A stretch of 64,000 nt of DNA from G963667425 sp963667425 [NCBI: bacterium] (GCA_963667425.1 OY763407.1:1984001-2048000), one strand, 5' to 3'; positions 43,114 through 52,094 are shown, numbered from the stretch's first letter. Made by a program: numbers and translations. The notes: generated from the letters alone by a model not told the origin.

Positions 43114-43593
43114 CTAATCCCTTGTAAGCTCACAGTAATAGACCTGATCACCATCTTCACGTTTAAGCTTTTTAATCTTCGCAAGCCTTTCAGGATCACC
43201 CTTTACAGTAAAACGGATAACCTTCGGGCAAACGCATGTAGCCCACTCATTATGGTAATCTATCTCTATTTCAAGATTAAGAACCGATTCATCCTCTTCA
43301 TCAAATGAAGTTGCAACATAGATATCCTGAGTATTAGAGCAGTTAAAATCTTTTGCATACTCGATAACAAGACCGTTATCATCCAGAGAAATAATCTCGG
43401 CAAATGGTTCAGTTATTTTTATTGTATCACCAGTATGAGCCTTTATATCATCTTCCGTTATCTCCTTCATACTGAAGCTGCCTGTAGAATCGCTTTTCAT
43501 ACAGGCGGAAAGCCGGGCCTTCTGCATATCGCTTCCGTCACTGCATGAAAGGATAAAAAGGAAAGAAAAAAGAGTTAAAATAAGTTTTTTCAT
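43114..43593 (-). CDS. Small lipoprotein B (paralogue of 36650-37135)
   Basis: 159-residue lipoprotein, lipobox ILSC, closely similar to lipoprotein A over its whole length. The end differs: A finishes TRDSE-stop and B finishes TRD-stop, where the B stop TAG abuts the TAG of the GDPD-like gene on the other strand, as though the end of the gene had been rebuilt at the junction. GAGGAACG precedes ATG at 43593; 27 upstream codons overlapping the coiled-coil gene are excluded. Function unknown. Confidence 0.76.
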   Translation of the reverse strand: MKKLILTLFSFLFILSCSDGSDMQKARLSACMKSDSTGSFSMKEITEDDIKAHTGDTIKITEPFAEIISLDDNGLVIEYAKDFNCSNTQDIYVATSFDEEDESVLNLEIEIDYHNEWATCVCPKVIRFTVKGDPERLAKIKKLKREDGDQVYYCELTRD

Positions 43594-43603
43594 AAGACGT
43601 TCC

Positions 43604-44278
43604 TCACATACCAAGCTTACTGAACCACTCATTGTTGCCCTTAAATGCAACTTTTGCAAGAAGTTTAAGATCACTTACAAAATCTTCAAGCTCGGCAATT
43701 CTGGCATCTCTTGCATCAGTTGCGGCAACAGCTTCAGCCTTTTCCTTTTCAGCTGTTATTCTCTTTTCTGAAACGTTATCAACAAGGGTTCTGCGACCTT
43801 TGAGCTTTTCATCTGTAAGACCAAACTCGCTTAAAGTCTCGGTAACTTCACTGTTTCCAAGTGCATTGTCATAAAATGTTCTAAGCTCTGATATCCACGA
43901 CGAATAGGCTCTGTTTCTTGAGCCTTTAAGATTTAAAAGAGTCTCTTTTTCACTGTCATTTTCAAATGCGATTCTTGCAATTTTAACATCTTTCATGTAA
44001 AGGGTGTCAAGCTCGCCTTTTGCACTGTTAAATTCCTCAACTGCCTTATACTGCTCGGAGTATTCCTTTTTCTGGGCATTTACACTTTCAATTGTACGTT
44101 CCAGAATAAGCAGTGCATTGACAAGTTCGGTATCTCCTATTCCGTACTTTCCAATTGCGCTCTTCATTTCGGGGTTGTTTCTGATACCTTTGATGATGAG
44201 TTCTGCATTTGTGATTCTATCATCTACAGAAATCGTTTTTACAGTTCTCTTTTTCGTTTCTTTTACTTCTTCAGCCAT
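43604..44278 (-). CDS. Coiled-coil helical protein of unknown function
   Basis: 224 residues, entirely helical and charged, without signal peptide or membrane segment. It has heptad-like stretches at about 85-120 and 175-205 (EKEKAEAVAATDARDARIAE) and a C terminus KLLAKVAFKGNNEWFSKLGM. A similar tail, ending FKG-x-x-E-x-L-x-KLG, occurs in uncharacterised helical proteins of other bacteria, as far as I recall. The GGAG ribosome site and ATG at 44278 are clear. It ends 10 bp from lipoprotein B. A 42-bp minisatellite lies in the region upstream of its start. Confidence 0.7.
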   Translation of the reverse strand: MAEEVKETKKRTVKTISVDDRITNAELIIKGIRNNPEMKSAIGKYGIGDTELVNALLILERTIESVNAQKKEYSEQYKAVEEFNSAKGELDTLYMKDVKIARIAFENDSEKETLLNLKGSRNRAYSSWISELRTFYDNALGNSEVTETLSEFGLTDEKLKGRRTLVDNVSEKRITAEKEKAEAVAATDARDARIAELEDFVSDLKLLAKVAFKGNNEWFSKLGM

Positions 44279-44636
44279 AAGTTACTCCTGCTTTATGATT
44301 GGTAAAACCGTTTATATGACAAAGTAACGGCACTATGTCATGCCTGCAATGAAAAAAATGGTAAGTGGCAGTTGCAGTGTCATTCCCGCACTCAAAAGAA
44401 TCATTAAGCGGCGCAGCAATGTCATGCCTGCAATAAAATAAATGGTTCGTAACAGACGCAATGCCTTTTCTGCACGGGAAAAAACGCCCCGTGGCAGACG
44501 CAATGCCTTTTCTGCACGAAAAAAATCGCTCTGCGGCGCTCCTTTGCTTTTCCTCTCTTTGCACCCATGACGTTGTAAAGGTAAAACGCCTTAAAATTTT
44601 GCTTACCTGCGACAATGTATCTCTGATTTGTTCCAT
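44271..44636 (-). CDS. Doubtful small ORF encoding five 14-residue repeats
   Basis: An open frame of 121 codons that covers the minisatellite and ends just inside the coiled-coil gene. Its repeats read RFFSCRKGIASATG, RFFPCRKGIASVTN, HLFYCRHDIAAPLN, DSFECGNDTATATY and HFFHCRHDIVPLLC. The repeat length (42 bp, 14 codons) keeps the frame open, which may be coincidence. No ribosome site precedes ATG 44636 or GTG 44645. It could be a Cys-rich peptide gene or only a repeat array read as an ORF. Confidence 0.25.
   Translation of the reverse strand: MEQIRDTLSQVSKILRRFTFTTSWVQREEKQRSAAERFFSCRKGIASATGRFFPCRKGIASVTNHLFYCRHDIAAPLNDSFECGNDTATATYHFFHCRHDIVPLLCHINGFTNHKAGVTYG
44333..44542. repeat. Five-unit 42-bp minisatellite
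   Basis: Units begin at 44333, 44375, 44417, 44459 and 44501, exactly 42 bp apart, each with CAATG-type and TGCxxGCA-type blocks (CAATGTCATGCCTGCAAT; CAATGCCTTTTCTGCACG). The last two units are most alike, the first two most diverged. There are no unique spacers, so it is not a CRISPR array. GC content is visibly higher than around it. The remaining 44543-44710 holds no recognisable gene. Confidence 0.9.
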
Positions 44637-44710
44637 GCTACACACTTTTTGTAATCGTTTTGACTTATTTTATTAAATGAGGCGGTGATGTAAAGAAAAA
44701 AGTTTATCTC

Positions 44711-46285
44711 TCAGAGATATCTTTCCGCTATTGAAAGGAGTTTTGTCTCTATCTGATCTAGCGGCGTGACTGTTTTGTCGGTCTGGGTGAGAAAATTTAT
44801 CCATGTGCTTGTGTGTCTTACCCCTTTTTTGCGGAGCTGGCTCATGAAATGCTGGTCTTTTGTTTCGAGTTTTTCAATGTCTGTTGATGACCATGGAAAA
44901 ACGATGTCCATTTCGACTGTTCTGCCGAGATATTTCCTTATTACAAGTAGTCTTGAGTTTATATCTTTGTTGTATGTCTGGCTGCTTTTGGCTTCAAAGA
45001 TATGGATGTGTCCGTTTCCGAATACGACCATTGTGTCGAGTTCTATCATTGTGCCGAGTTCTTTGTCTATTTTTACGTTCTGATAGACTGATGTTATGCT
45101 TTCTTTGAGTATGGGGTTCTTTTCGATTGCTCTGCATACGGCGTAGCTTACAAGTTTTTCAAATACGTTTGCTATTGTTGTTCTGCTGGTAAGGAAAACC
45201 TTTTCGCCTGATTCATCTATTAATGGTTTGGAACTGTAGCTGTTATATAACTGTTCAGGAAAGCTTACCTGATTTATTTTTCTCATTGTCTTGCCGTACT
45301 GCATCATTGTGAATGTTGTGTCGGATGCGAGTGCTGCGATTTTGCTTTTCACTTCGTTTGATATTTCCGCAAAGTTTCCGGTTATGATTTTATCAATGTT
45401 GTGATAAAGTTTTGTTTCTGATGCTTTTACAACTTCACTGTAGTCTTCAAAAAACTTGGGATCTGAAATGTACTCTTCCCTGAAGTAGTTTACAAAGGTG
45501 TTTTTAAGTTCCTTCACTGTGTTTTTTATGGCATCTAATGAGTCGTTTTCGTTTCTCGGTATTATTCCGGTGAGTGTGTCTTCTACTTCGGAGAGTTCTT
45601 TTTCTATGAATTTGTGAATTATCGATTCGTCTCCGTATTTTGATGCGGCTTCTTTTATGTTTTCAAATGAGAGGAAGTAGGATCTGAGGTTTACGTCGCC
45701 GCATATTTCATCAAAGAGTCTGCTGTAGCTTTCCAGTCCTGTGAACCAGCAGTATTTGTCGTTATAGATTTCCTTGTATTCCCGAAGTGTTGCACCGTAC
45801 ATTTCGACTCTTTCCTTTATGTTCCAGTCGAATTTTACGGGGAAGGTTTCCTGTGCAAAGCTTTTTTCGTGTACTTTTATAAGGTATATTTTTCTCACGT
45901 CAGGGTCGAAGTATATCATTGAAAAGGAAATATTTACTTTTTCAGCGAGTCTTTTAAGGTAGTTCCCGGCTGTTATTCTGTGGATTCCCTTTCCTGAGCT
46001 TGCATCGAGCACCATGTTTGTCACTTTTTTCTCAGCTATGAGCTCTCTTGTGTGTATTTTTATGATGTCTACTATTGCTGTCATCGTGGATGTCTTGTCG
46101 ATGAAGATGTTTTTGTATTCTATGGCTTTTCCGCTTAGTGAAACAAGTAGCGGAATCTGCTCGTACCATTTTTCTTCTGCCGCTTTGGGTGTTGTGAAAA
46201 AGAGTATGTAGTCGGGGTTTGCCTGTTTTATTATAGATGCCTGAACAACTGTCTGTCTTGAGACAAAAGCAATTAGTAGGTTCAT
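44711..46285 (-). CDS. CARF-like / PD-(D/E)XK nuclease protein (DUF1887, Card1/Can2-type)
   Basis: 524-residue protein. The N terminus (about 1-135: NLLIAFVSRQTVVQASIIKQ, ILFFTTPKA) has a Rossmann-like CARF layout, and DASSGKGIHRITAG takes the place of the NxTGGTK motif of Card1. The C terminus carries a restriction-type nuclease core: Glu376 in VFEKLVSYAV, Asp417 in ELDTMVVFGNG, and Glu431-x-Lys433 in HIFEAKSS. In Card1/Can2 the CARF domain binds cyclic tetra-adenylate and activates DNA or RNA cleavage. Here about 230 residues of helical insertion separate the domains, and no cas gene or CRISPR array is in the window. AAGGAG precedes ATG 46285; 12 upstream codons are excluded. It follows the CocE gene by 11 bp. 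Confidence 0.68.
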   Translation of the reverse strand: MNLLIAFVSRQTVVQASIIKQANPDYILFFTTPKAAEEKWYEQIPLLVSLSGKAIEYKNIFIDKTSTMTAIVDIIKIHTRELIAEKKVTNMVLDASSGKGIHRITAGNYLKRLAEKVNISFSMIYFDPDVRKIYLIKVHEKSFAQETFPVKFDWNIKERVEMYGATLREYKEIYNDKYCWFTGLESYSRLFDEICGDVNLRSYFLSFENIKEAASKYGDESIIHKFIEKELSEVEDTLTGIIPRNENDSLDAIKNTVKELKNTFVNYFREEYISDPKFFEDYSEVVKASETKLYHNIDKIITGNFAEISNEVKSKIAALASDTTFTMMQYGKTMRKINQVSFPEQLYNSYSSKPLIDESGEKVFLTSRTTIANVFEKLVSYAVCRAIEKNPILKESITSVYQNVKIDKELGTMIELDTMVVFGNGHIHIFEAKSSQTYNKDINSRLLVIRKYLGRTVEMDIVFPWSSTDIEKLETKDQHFMSQLRKKGVRHTSTWINFLTQTDKTVTPLDQIETKLLSIAERYL

Positions 46286-46296
46286 TTTTTCTCCTT

Positions 46297-48039
46297 TTAT
46301 GGAAGTATGATAAGAGAGCATCCGCTCGATTTTCTTGGTTTTTCTGCTGGAACGCCGCTGTCTTCGTCTGGAGTTTCTGATGAGTCATCGGTATCTTCGT
46401 CAGGCACTTCGATGTTTTCACATTCTGTTCCGCCCCAACCACCTATCGTGTCAATTTCAATTGATGTTTTTGATATATCGAAATCTATTTTACCTTTTAC
46501 GCTTCCATTGTCCCAGTAGTTTTCGGTTGTAGATGGTACTCTGTATTTTGGTGCGTATGCATTTGCAAGGTGAACTCCCATTTTATGCCCTTTGTTGAAT
46601 ATTATTGATAGGTATCCGACGTTGAATTCCATTTCTGTTAAAACGTCTGACTCTATTAGCTTTTCATTTTCGAGTCCGTCACGGAATCTTACTTTTCTTC
46701 CCCCTTCGAGCATGAGATATTCCGTGCCGTCAGGATAGATGTCGGTTATTACTGCAACTAAGTCAAAGTCTTTAAGCTCTGTTGTAAAAGCTGTTTTAAC
46801 ATTTATTGCACCTGTAAGTTCGGTCGGCTCATCGAATGGTTCTGTCTCAAATGATATTACATCTTTTCTTAATCTGTAGACTGAAACGTCGCATGGTCCT
46901 GGGTTTATTGTAAGGTTGTTGCCGCATATCGTAGGGAAAGGGTTTGCGTAATCAAAGTTAAGAACGAAATTTCCCTTTCCGCATCTCCCTTTTTTAAGTT
47001 TAAGGTTTTCGTCTGCGGTAAGTATAACTTTTACTGCATTTTCCGGTGGAAATGTTTCGGATGTTTTCCATTCGTTTCCCGGAGCGGATGTGTCTGAAAC
47101 GTCTCCGATTGTATAGTATGTAACAGCTGCCAGTGCTGCTTTAGGCATAGTTGGGAAAAGGTAGTGAAAAAGAAGCATATATGCGGGATCATCTTCACCT
47201 TCAAAATATCTTGCCGCATTTTCGGGGAATGTGAGTGAGCCGGATTTGGAGGTTGAAATGGTTCCGTGAGACCATGGTCCTATTACAAGATGCTGATCAG
47301 GCGCACTACTTTCCTGATAGAGTTTAAAGGTGTCGATCTGCTCTCTTGTAAACATGTCGAACCAGCCTGAAATATGTGTTGCAGGAATGGTAAGGTTTGC
47401 TTTTCTTGTAAAGAGATCTGTATCATTCCAATAGCTGTTTGTTTTGCTGTACATGTTGTCTTTCATGAGATCCTCTATGAAAAAAGAGGCTCCCTGATCC
47501 TGTAGCCATAATGTCATTGCATGTTCACGAAGCATTCCTCCGGGAAAAAATACGCCATCGTAAAGGTCTCCTGCGGCAATTGAGATAATCTGATAGACTA
47601 AAGAAGGTTTTTCATCGAGTCCTGCCATGAAGTACTGGGTAAGTCCTTCGGCTGATCCACCTATTGTAGCTATTTTCCCGTTGCACCATGTCTGAGCTGT
47701 TATCCATTTTAAAGTATCGTAGCCGTCTTTTTTTTCTCCCCAGCCATCTGAGTGCCAGACAGAATGGATTCCTTCCGATCCGAGCCTTCCGCGAACTGAC
47801 TGTGCAACAAATATGACTCCGTTTGTGGAAAGTGTTTTTCCTATTTCTTCCTTATCTTCCCTGTTGTATGGTGAGCGGTTTAGAATAACAGGATATGTGT
47901 TTCCTTCCATGTTGTCAGGAAAATATATATCAGCCGCGAGATTTGTTCCATCGTCCATAGGAATATCAAAAGTCTTTTTCTCAAATGCAGATAATACTGA
48001 TACTAAAAGAAGAGTTACAATAATTAAAAGCTTTTTCAT
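46297..48039 (-). CDS. Secreted CocE/NonD-family hydrolase with a C-terminal SGCS tail
   Basis: 580-residue serine hydrolase of the X-Pro dipeptidyl-peptidase (S15) class with a signal peptide ending near LSAF. It has the N-terminal DGTNLAADIYFP, the nucleophile elbow ATIGGSAEGLTQ, a His-containing IGPWSHG and a C-terminal jelly-roll domain (YLMLEGGRKVRFRDG). After residue 545 comes a Glu/Asp/Ser-rich spacer (PDEDTDDSSETPDEDSG) and the end KSSGCSLIILP, which looks like a short Cys-containing sorting or lipid-attachment tail. The start is ATG at 48039 with GGAGA upstream. Substrates may be proline-containing peptides or esters. Confidence 0.85.
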   Translation of the reverse strand: MKKLLIIVTLLLVSVLSAFEKKTFDIPMDDGTNLAADIYFPDNMEGNTYPVILNRSPYNREDKEEIGKTLSTNGVIFVAQSVRGRLGSEGIHSVWHSDGWGEKKDGYDTLKWITAQTWCNGKIATIGGSAEGLTQYFMAGLDEKPSLVYQIISIAAGDLYDGVFFPGGMLREHAMTLWLQDQGASFFIEDLMKDNMYSKTNSYWNDTDLFTRKANLTIPATHISGWFDMFTREQIDTFKLYQESSAPDQHLVIGPWSHGTISTSKSGSLTFPENAARYFEGEDDPAYMLLFHYLFPTMPKAALAAVTYYTIGDVSDTSAPGNEWKTSETFPPENAVKVILTADENLKLKKGRCGKGNFVLNFDYANPFPTICGNNLTINPGPCDVSVYRLRKDVISFETEPFDEPTELTGAINVKTAFTTELKDFDLVAVITDIYPDGTEYLMLEGGRKVRFRDGLENEKLIESDVLTEMEFNVGYLSIIFNKGHKMGVHLANAYAPKYRVPSTTENYWDNGSVKGKIDFDISKTSIEIDTIGGWGGTECENIEVPDEDTDDSSETPDEDSGVPAEKPRKSSGCSLIILP

Positions 48040-48186
48040 TATAGTCTCCATATGAACGAAATATGAAAGATTCTAGCAGAAGAGGTATTTGTGTCAAGGA
48101 AAGCAATATTTCATAACAATAAAGAGTTGTTACATAAAAATTGAATTGCAGAGTTCTATGGGTATAATTCTGCCAGCATTTTGCGT

Positions 48187-48468
48187 ATGAAGAGAGGGCT
48201 TTTGAGCAAAACAAAAGATATCGAAAAGGCAAGAAGGCTTGCGAGAACCATTATTTCAGATATTGTTGCTTACAATCCTGAGAAAGTCGAAAAAGGCATT
48301 GTTGAAGATTCACTCTTTCAGCTTCTGGAAAAGGAATTTGAGGAGGGTTACGGCTTTTATAAGGATTCCGTTGATGATTCGATCCTTTCAAGGTATAACT
48401 TTTTTGATGATGCAATTCTGGAATTAGTTCTTCAGGGTTATAGTTATATAAATTCAAAAATTTGGTAA
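48187..48468 (+). CDS. Small conserved helical protein upstream of the pseudouridine synthase gene
   Basis: 93 residues, cytosolic and helical (RRLARTIISDIVAYNPEKVE, LLEKEFEEGYGFYKDSV). I recall similar short proteins in other proteobacterial and myxobacterial genomes, but no function. The ATG at 48187 is used; a TTG at 48202 after GAGAGGG is an alternative. It ends 4 bp before the next gene, so the two are probably co-transcribed. Its promoter would lie in the 48040-48186 gap, which shows no clear consensus. Confidence 0.65.
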   Translation: MKRGLLSKTKDIEKARRLARTIISDIVAYNPEKVEKGIVEDSLFQLLEKEFEEGYGFYKDSVDDSILSRYNFFDDAILELVLQGYSYINSKIW

Positions 48469-48472
48469 AAAA

Positions 48473-49444
48473 ATGATTTGTAATGAAGATCTTTCTCTGA
48501 TTTTTTCTCTTACTGAGCCTTGTCCTGTGAGGGCAGATAAACTTATTTCAGATCTTACTAGTTTTTCCAGAGAGAGAATCGCAAAAAATATAGAAGCTGG
48601 AAACATCCTTTTAAATGATGTAGTAATAACAAAAAAGTCTTTCAGAAATTTTAAGAGAAAAGATATTATTGAAATAGAGATTGAACCACTTGAAGAACTT
48701 TCTCTTGAACCTCAGGATGTTAATATAAGTGTGGTTTTTGAAAATGACGACTTTATAATAGTCAATAAACCGGCAGGTCTTGTCGTTCATCCTGCTCCGG
48801 GTCATCCTTCAGGAACACTTATGAATGGTGTTATTTTCCATCTTAAACATCTGGCTCATAATTCGGATAATATCAGACCTGGACTTGTTCACAGAATCGA
48901 TAAGGATACTTCAGGACTTCTTGTTATTGCAAAGAATTCAAAAACTTTTGAAGAACTTGCTACTAAATTTGCTGTGCATGATATAAAAAGGACATATTAT
49001 GCTCTGGTGTGGGGTCATCTTAAGGAAAAGAGCGGAACTGTTGAAACTTTTCACGGCAGAGACAGAACAAACAGACTGCGGTTTTCTCCAGATGCTTCAA
49101 ACGGCAGAAAGGCTGTTACGCATTTTGCTGTTGAAGCTGAATTCAGCCATTCATCTCTTGTAAAGCTTAATCTTGAAACCGGAAGAACACATCAGATCAG
49201 AATGCATATGAAACATATTGGACACCCTATTATTAATGATGAACTTTATGGAGGTATAAGAAAAACTGACGACGGAAATTTTAATCATCTTATAAATGGA
49301 AATAACAGACAGCTTCTTCATGCTGCGGTTTTAGGATTTAATCTTTTCGGTAGTGATTTTTATTTTGAATCACAGTTACCGGATGATTTTAACAGTGTAC
49401 TTACATTTTTAAATAATGGAGAAACATACGCCTTATTCAGATAA
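48473..49444 (+). CDS. RluA-family pseudouridine synthase (RluD-like)
   Basis: 323-residue RNA pseudouridine synthase. An N-terminal S4-like domain (about 15-80: VRADKLISDLTSFSRERIAK) is followed by the synthase core with the catalytic Asp in PGLVHRIDKDTSGLLVI. The NKPAGLVVHPAPGH block and RTHQIRMHMKHIGHPI are family signatures of the RluC/RluD group. It may modify 23S rRNA helix 69. GGTAA before the ATG is a weak ribosome site, and the gene starts four bases after the upstream ORF. Confidence 0.93.
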   Translation: MICNEDLSLIFSLTEPCPVRADKLISDLTSFSRERIAKNIEAGNILLNDVVITKKSFRNFKRKDIIEIEIEPLEELSLEPQDVNISVVFENDDFIIVNKPAGLVVHPAPGHPSGTLMNGVIFHLKHLAHNSDNIRPGLVHRIDKDTSGLLVIAKNSKTFEELATKFAVHDIKRTYYALVWGHLKEKSGTVETFHGRDRTNRLRFSPDASNGRKAVTHFAVEAEFSHSSLVKLNLETGRTHQIRMHMKHIGHPIINDELYGGIRKTDDGNFNHLINGNNRQLLHAAVLGFNLFGSDFYFESQLPDDFNSVLTFLNNGETYALFR

Positions 49445-49474
49445 TCAGGCGTGTTAATGTTTCTGGAGGATAGT

Positions 49475-50944
49475 TTGAAAAAAATATTTTTACTGATTCT
49501 TCTTTTCTGCATAACTGCGGAGCTTAATGCTTTCGCTATGCTTGAACTTGCAGGAGCTCCGGGAGATATAAATCCTCTTGCTGCAAGAGCCGGCGGAAAT
49601 ACTGCCGCACAGTCATTCTTTAATTCATCAAAACTTGCCGATCTTAATGATTCTCTTTCAATAGGTTTTATGCTTTTTGTTCCCAACATGAACATTTCTC
49701 TGATGGATAAGGATCCGAAATACGATGTTCCAACATCTATAGGCTATGCTTCTTCTCCTAACGAAAGCCCTTTATGGAACAACTCTTCAAGTTATGTCCC
49801 TCTTTCAACTCAAAGCGTTGAAAACCTTACTCCACGTGGCAGTAAGCAGTCTCAGGAAACTGTTCCCTATATTACAATTGGAGCTGTTACACATATTTAT
49901 AAAAAAGATCTTGCTGTGGGGTTTTTCGCAATGCTCCCTGCATCAAATGTTGTAAGTATTTCGCCACATTATGTTGATGAAAGGGAACAGTATTTTACAA
50001 ACTCTCTTCACTATGAACTTTATGAGGATGCTCTTACGTATCCTTTCATTTCCGTAGCTGTATCATACAGATTAAATGAAGCTGTTTCAATGGGTTTCGG
50101 AATGATGATAGGAGGAAAAGCCTTCGTAAATGCAGATGTTTATGTTCCTGAAGCAACCCATCAGGAAATTATTCTTGTTGGTCCGGATGTTGATTTCAGA
50201 GCCGATTTTTACCCTCATTTCGCCTTTCAGCTGACCCCTATCAACAATCTATCTCTAAGCGCAACTTTACAACTGACATCTCTCATAAAAGCTGATACAA
50301 CTGTCGGAATGATAGTTAACGGTATGCAGGATGAGAATGGAAATCAGAAAGTTACTGATACATCACTCCTTATTCAGGCGGCATATCAGCCACTTAAAAC
50401 ATCTTTGAATGGTTCATATAAAATAGATCTTGAAGATGCTTCTTCAATTTCTTTTATGATATCTCTCCTTTACAGCAGGTGGTCTGATTATTCAAACAGA
50501 TTTGGTGAAAAACCTCTTGACACATGGTATGACACAGTATCTGTAAGTTTCGGAAGCAGACTGGATCTTATTGAAAGATCTTTCGGATTTGATTTATCAT
50601 ATGTTCCGACCCCTGTTCCTGATCAGTATGGAAGAACTAATTATGTTGATAACGACAGGCTTGGAATGAATTTTTCATGGCAGGAATATTTCCAGCTTAA
50701 AAAATATTCTTTAACTCTTGGAATAAATGCCGGGATGACATACCTTTTCAAAAGAAGCGTAAAAAAATATCCTATGGCCAAAAATCCTGTAATAGATGAA
50801 CTTCCTGATTATGCCATTGATTTCAGAACAGGAGAAATAATGACTGATGCGGCAGGTTTACAAACTAATAATCCAGGTTATCCAGGATTTTCAAGCAGCG
50901 GTTTCGCTGTTAACACAGGTATATCAATAACAATGGAGTTTTAA
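49475..50944 (+). CDS. FadL/OmpP1-like outer-membrane protein
   Basis: 489-residue secreted barrel-like protein resembling the FadL/TodX long-chain substrate channels. The mature N terminus holds the typical helix-like LAARAGGNTAAQSFFNSSKLA, and beta strands with alternating aromatic residues run to the final TGISITMEF. The start is TTG at 49475, placed seven bases after GGAGGA and directly before the signal peptide (KKIFLLILLFCITAELNAFA). The GTG at 49451 and ATG at 49457 lie upstream of the ribosome site. The stop overlaps the next ATG (TAATG). It probably takes up hydrophobic compounds. Confidence 0.77.
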   Translation: MKKIFLLILLFCITAELNAFAMLELAGAPGDINPLAARAGGNTAAQSFFNSSKLADLNDSLSIGFMLFVPNMNISLMDKDPKYDVPTSIGYASSPNESPLWNNSSSYVPLSTQSVENLTPRGSKQSQETVPYITIGAVTHIYKKDLAVGFFAMLPASNVVSISPHYVDEREQYFTNSLHYELYEDALTYPFISVAVSYRLNEAVSMGFGMMIGGKAFVNADVYVPEATHQEIILVGPDVDFRADFYPHFAFQLTPINNLSLSATLQLTSLIKADTTVGMIVNGMQDENGNQKVTDTSLLIQAAYQPLKTSLNGSYKIDLEDASSISFMISLLYSRWSDYSNRFGEKPLDTWYDTVSVSFGSRLDLIERSFGFDLSYVPTPVPDQYGRTNYVDNDRLGMNFSWQEYFQLKKYSLTLGINAGMTYLFKRSVKKYPMAKNPVIDELPDYAIDFRTGEIMTDAAGLQTNNPGYPGFSSSGFAVNTGISITMEF

Positions 50945-51900
50945 TGATGAAATATTTTATAATTTTATTAATTACATCTTTTTTGATGGTTTCATGCCAG
51001 ATTGGTGATGAAACACAATTTATGACCGAAGAAGAATATCAGCAGTGGCTTGCAGAACACGGTTCAAATCCTGTAACAGATAAAGACACTGAAACGTCCG
51101 ATAAAGATAGTGTAACTGCTCCTGATAATGAAACTGAAGATTTGGATACAACTATTGAAACAGATGAAGATACAGAAACACCGGATGAAGATATTCCTGT
51201 AGAAAAAACTCCTGATATAAGTGGAATTTGGGCACAACTACAGATTCAGCATACTATCACTAAAGTTACTTCAATTATTACAACAACTCAAAACACTTTA
51301 ACAAACAGATTAATGATCAGAAGAATTGAACAGAATGGTGAAAGTCTTAAGATTGCAACTGAAATGTGTTATGTTGAAGTACAAACCGAAGACAATCCTG
51401 ATCAGGGCGTAACATTTGAACCTGGATACTGGGCAAATGCAACTGTTTTTGAAGAAGATTCAACAATAAGCAAAGTTGATGGCAACTGGTTATTTCACCA
51501 GCCTGTAAGATGGGAATTTCACGGAATGAAAGATATGGTTCCCGGAGATGCTATGCCTAAAGACAAAAACGATTCCAGAGTATATGATGAAGATGAAGAT
51601 GGCAATATAGGAGTAACTTTTCATAATACCATAATACTTTCAGGAGATATGTATGTTGTTCAGAGAGGTTCCTTTGAACTTACATCTACAACGTTAACAG
51701 AAAATCATATTGACGGAAATCTTAAATGGACAGAAGAACAGATTGTTCTTGATGCAAGCTCTTCTGTCTTAAAAGCAGCAAGAACAAGCTATATGAACCC
51801 TGCTTCAGGAAAAGAAAGTGTCTTTTACTCAACAAAACTGGATCATGATGTTGACTGCCAGTATATCATTGACAATCAGAATACTTTATTTCAGAGATAA
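50944..51900 (+). CDS. Lipoprotein with Asp/Thr-rich linker
   Basis: 318 residues. The lipobox is MVSC, followed by an acidic linker (about 45-95, TDKDTETSDKDS and PDEDIPVEK) and a beta-rich globular domain starting DISGIWAQLQIQ, with single Cys in EMCYVEV and DHDVDCQYI. No known family was recognised. The start is ATG at 50944 or 50947; GGAG suits either. It overlaps the porin gene by one base, so it may be a partner of the FadL-like channel. The following 194 bp (51901-52094) are AT-rich and show nothing. Confidence 0.78.
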   Translation: MMKYFIILLITSFLMVSCQIGDETQFMTEEEYQQWLAEHGSNPVTDKDTETSDKDSVTAPDNETEDLDTTIETDEDTETPDEDIPVEKTPDISGIWAQLQIQHTITKVTSIITTTQNTLTNRLMIRRIEQNGESLKIATEMCYVEVQTEDNPDQGVTFEPGYWANATVFEEDSTISKVDGNWLFHQPVRWEFHGMKDMVPGDAMPKDKNDSRVYDEDEDGNIGVTFHNTIILSGDMYVVQRGSFELTSTTLTENHIDGNLKWTEEQIVLDASSSVLKAARTSYMNPASGKESVFYSTKLDHDVDCQYIIDNQNTLFQR

Positions 51901-52094
51901 AATCCCTTTTCAGAAAAGCTTCGAGAGTTTTTAAAGAAAAATTGTGATGAATGTTTGCAAAGAAATTTTAAAAGAAGCACAAAGTGCATTGAAGTTTAAA
52001 GAAACTCCCGAAGCAAAATAACCAAACTTTTAAAAAGTCTAAAACTTCTTACGTTTATACTAACAACTGAACTGCGAAAAAATTCCAGAAAAAA

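Noticed and set aside
44333-44542. The 42-bp repeats as a CRISPR array
   Set aside because: Units are contiguous, with no unique spacers of constant length between conserved direct repeats, and no cas genes lie nearby.
44279-44710. tRNA or structured RNA in the repeat region
   Set aside because: No cloverleaf or conserved stem could be traced, and the sequence is explained by the 42-bp repeat.
51901-52094. A short gene in the 194-bp gap after the lipoprotein
   Set aside because: All frames contain early stops and there is no start codon with a ribosome site; it looks like AT-rich spacer.
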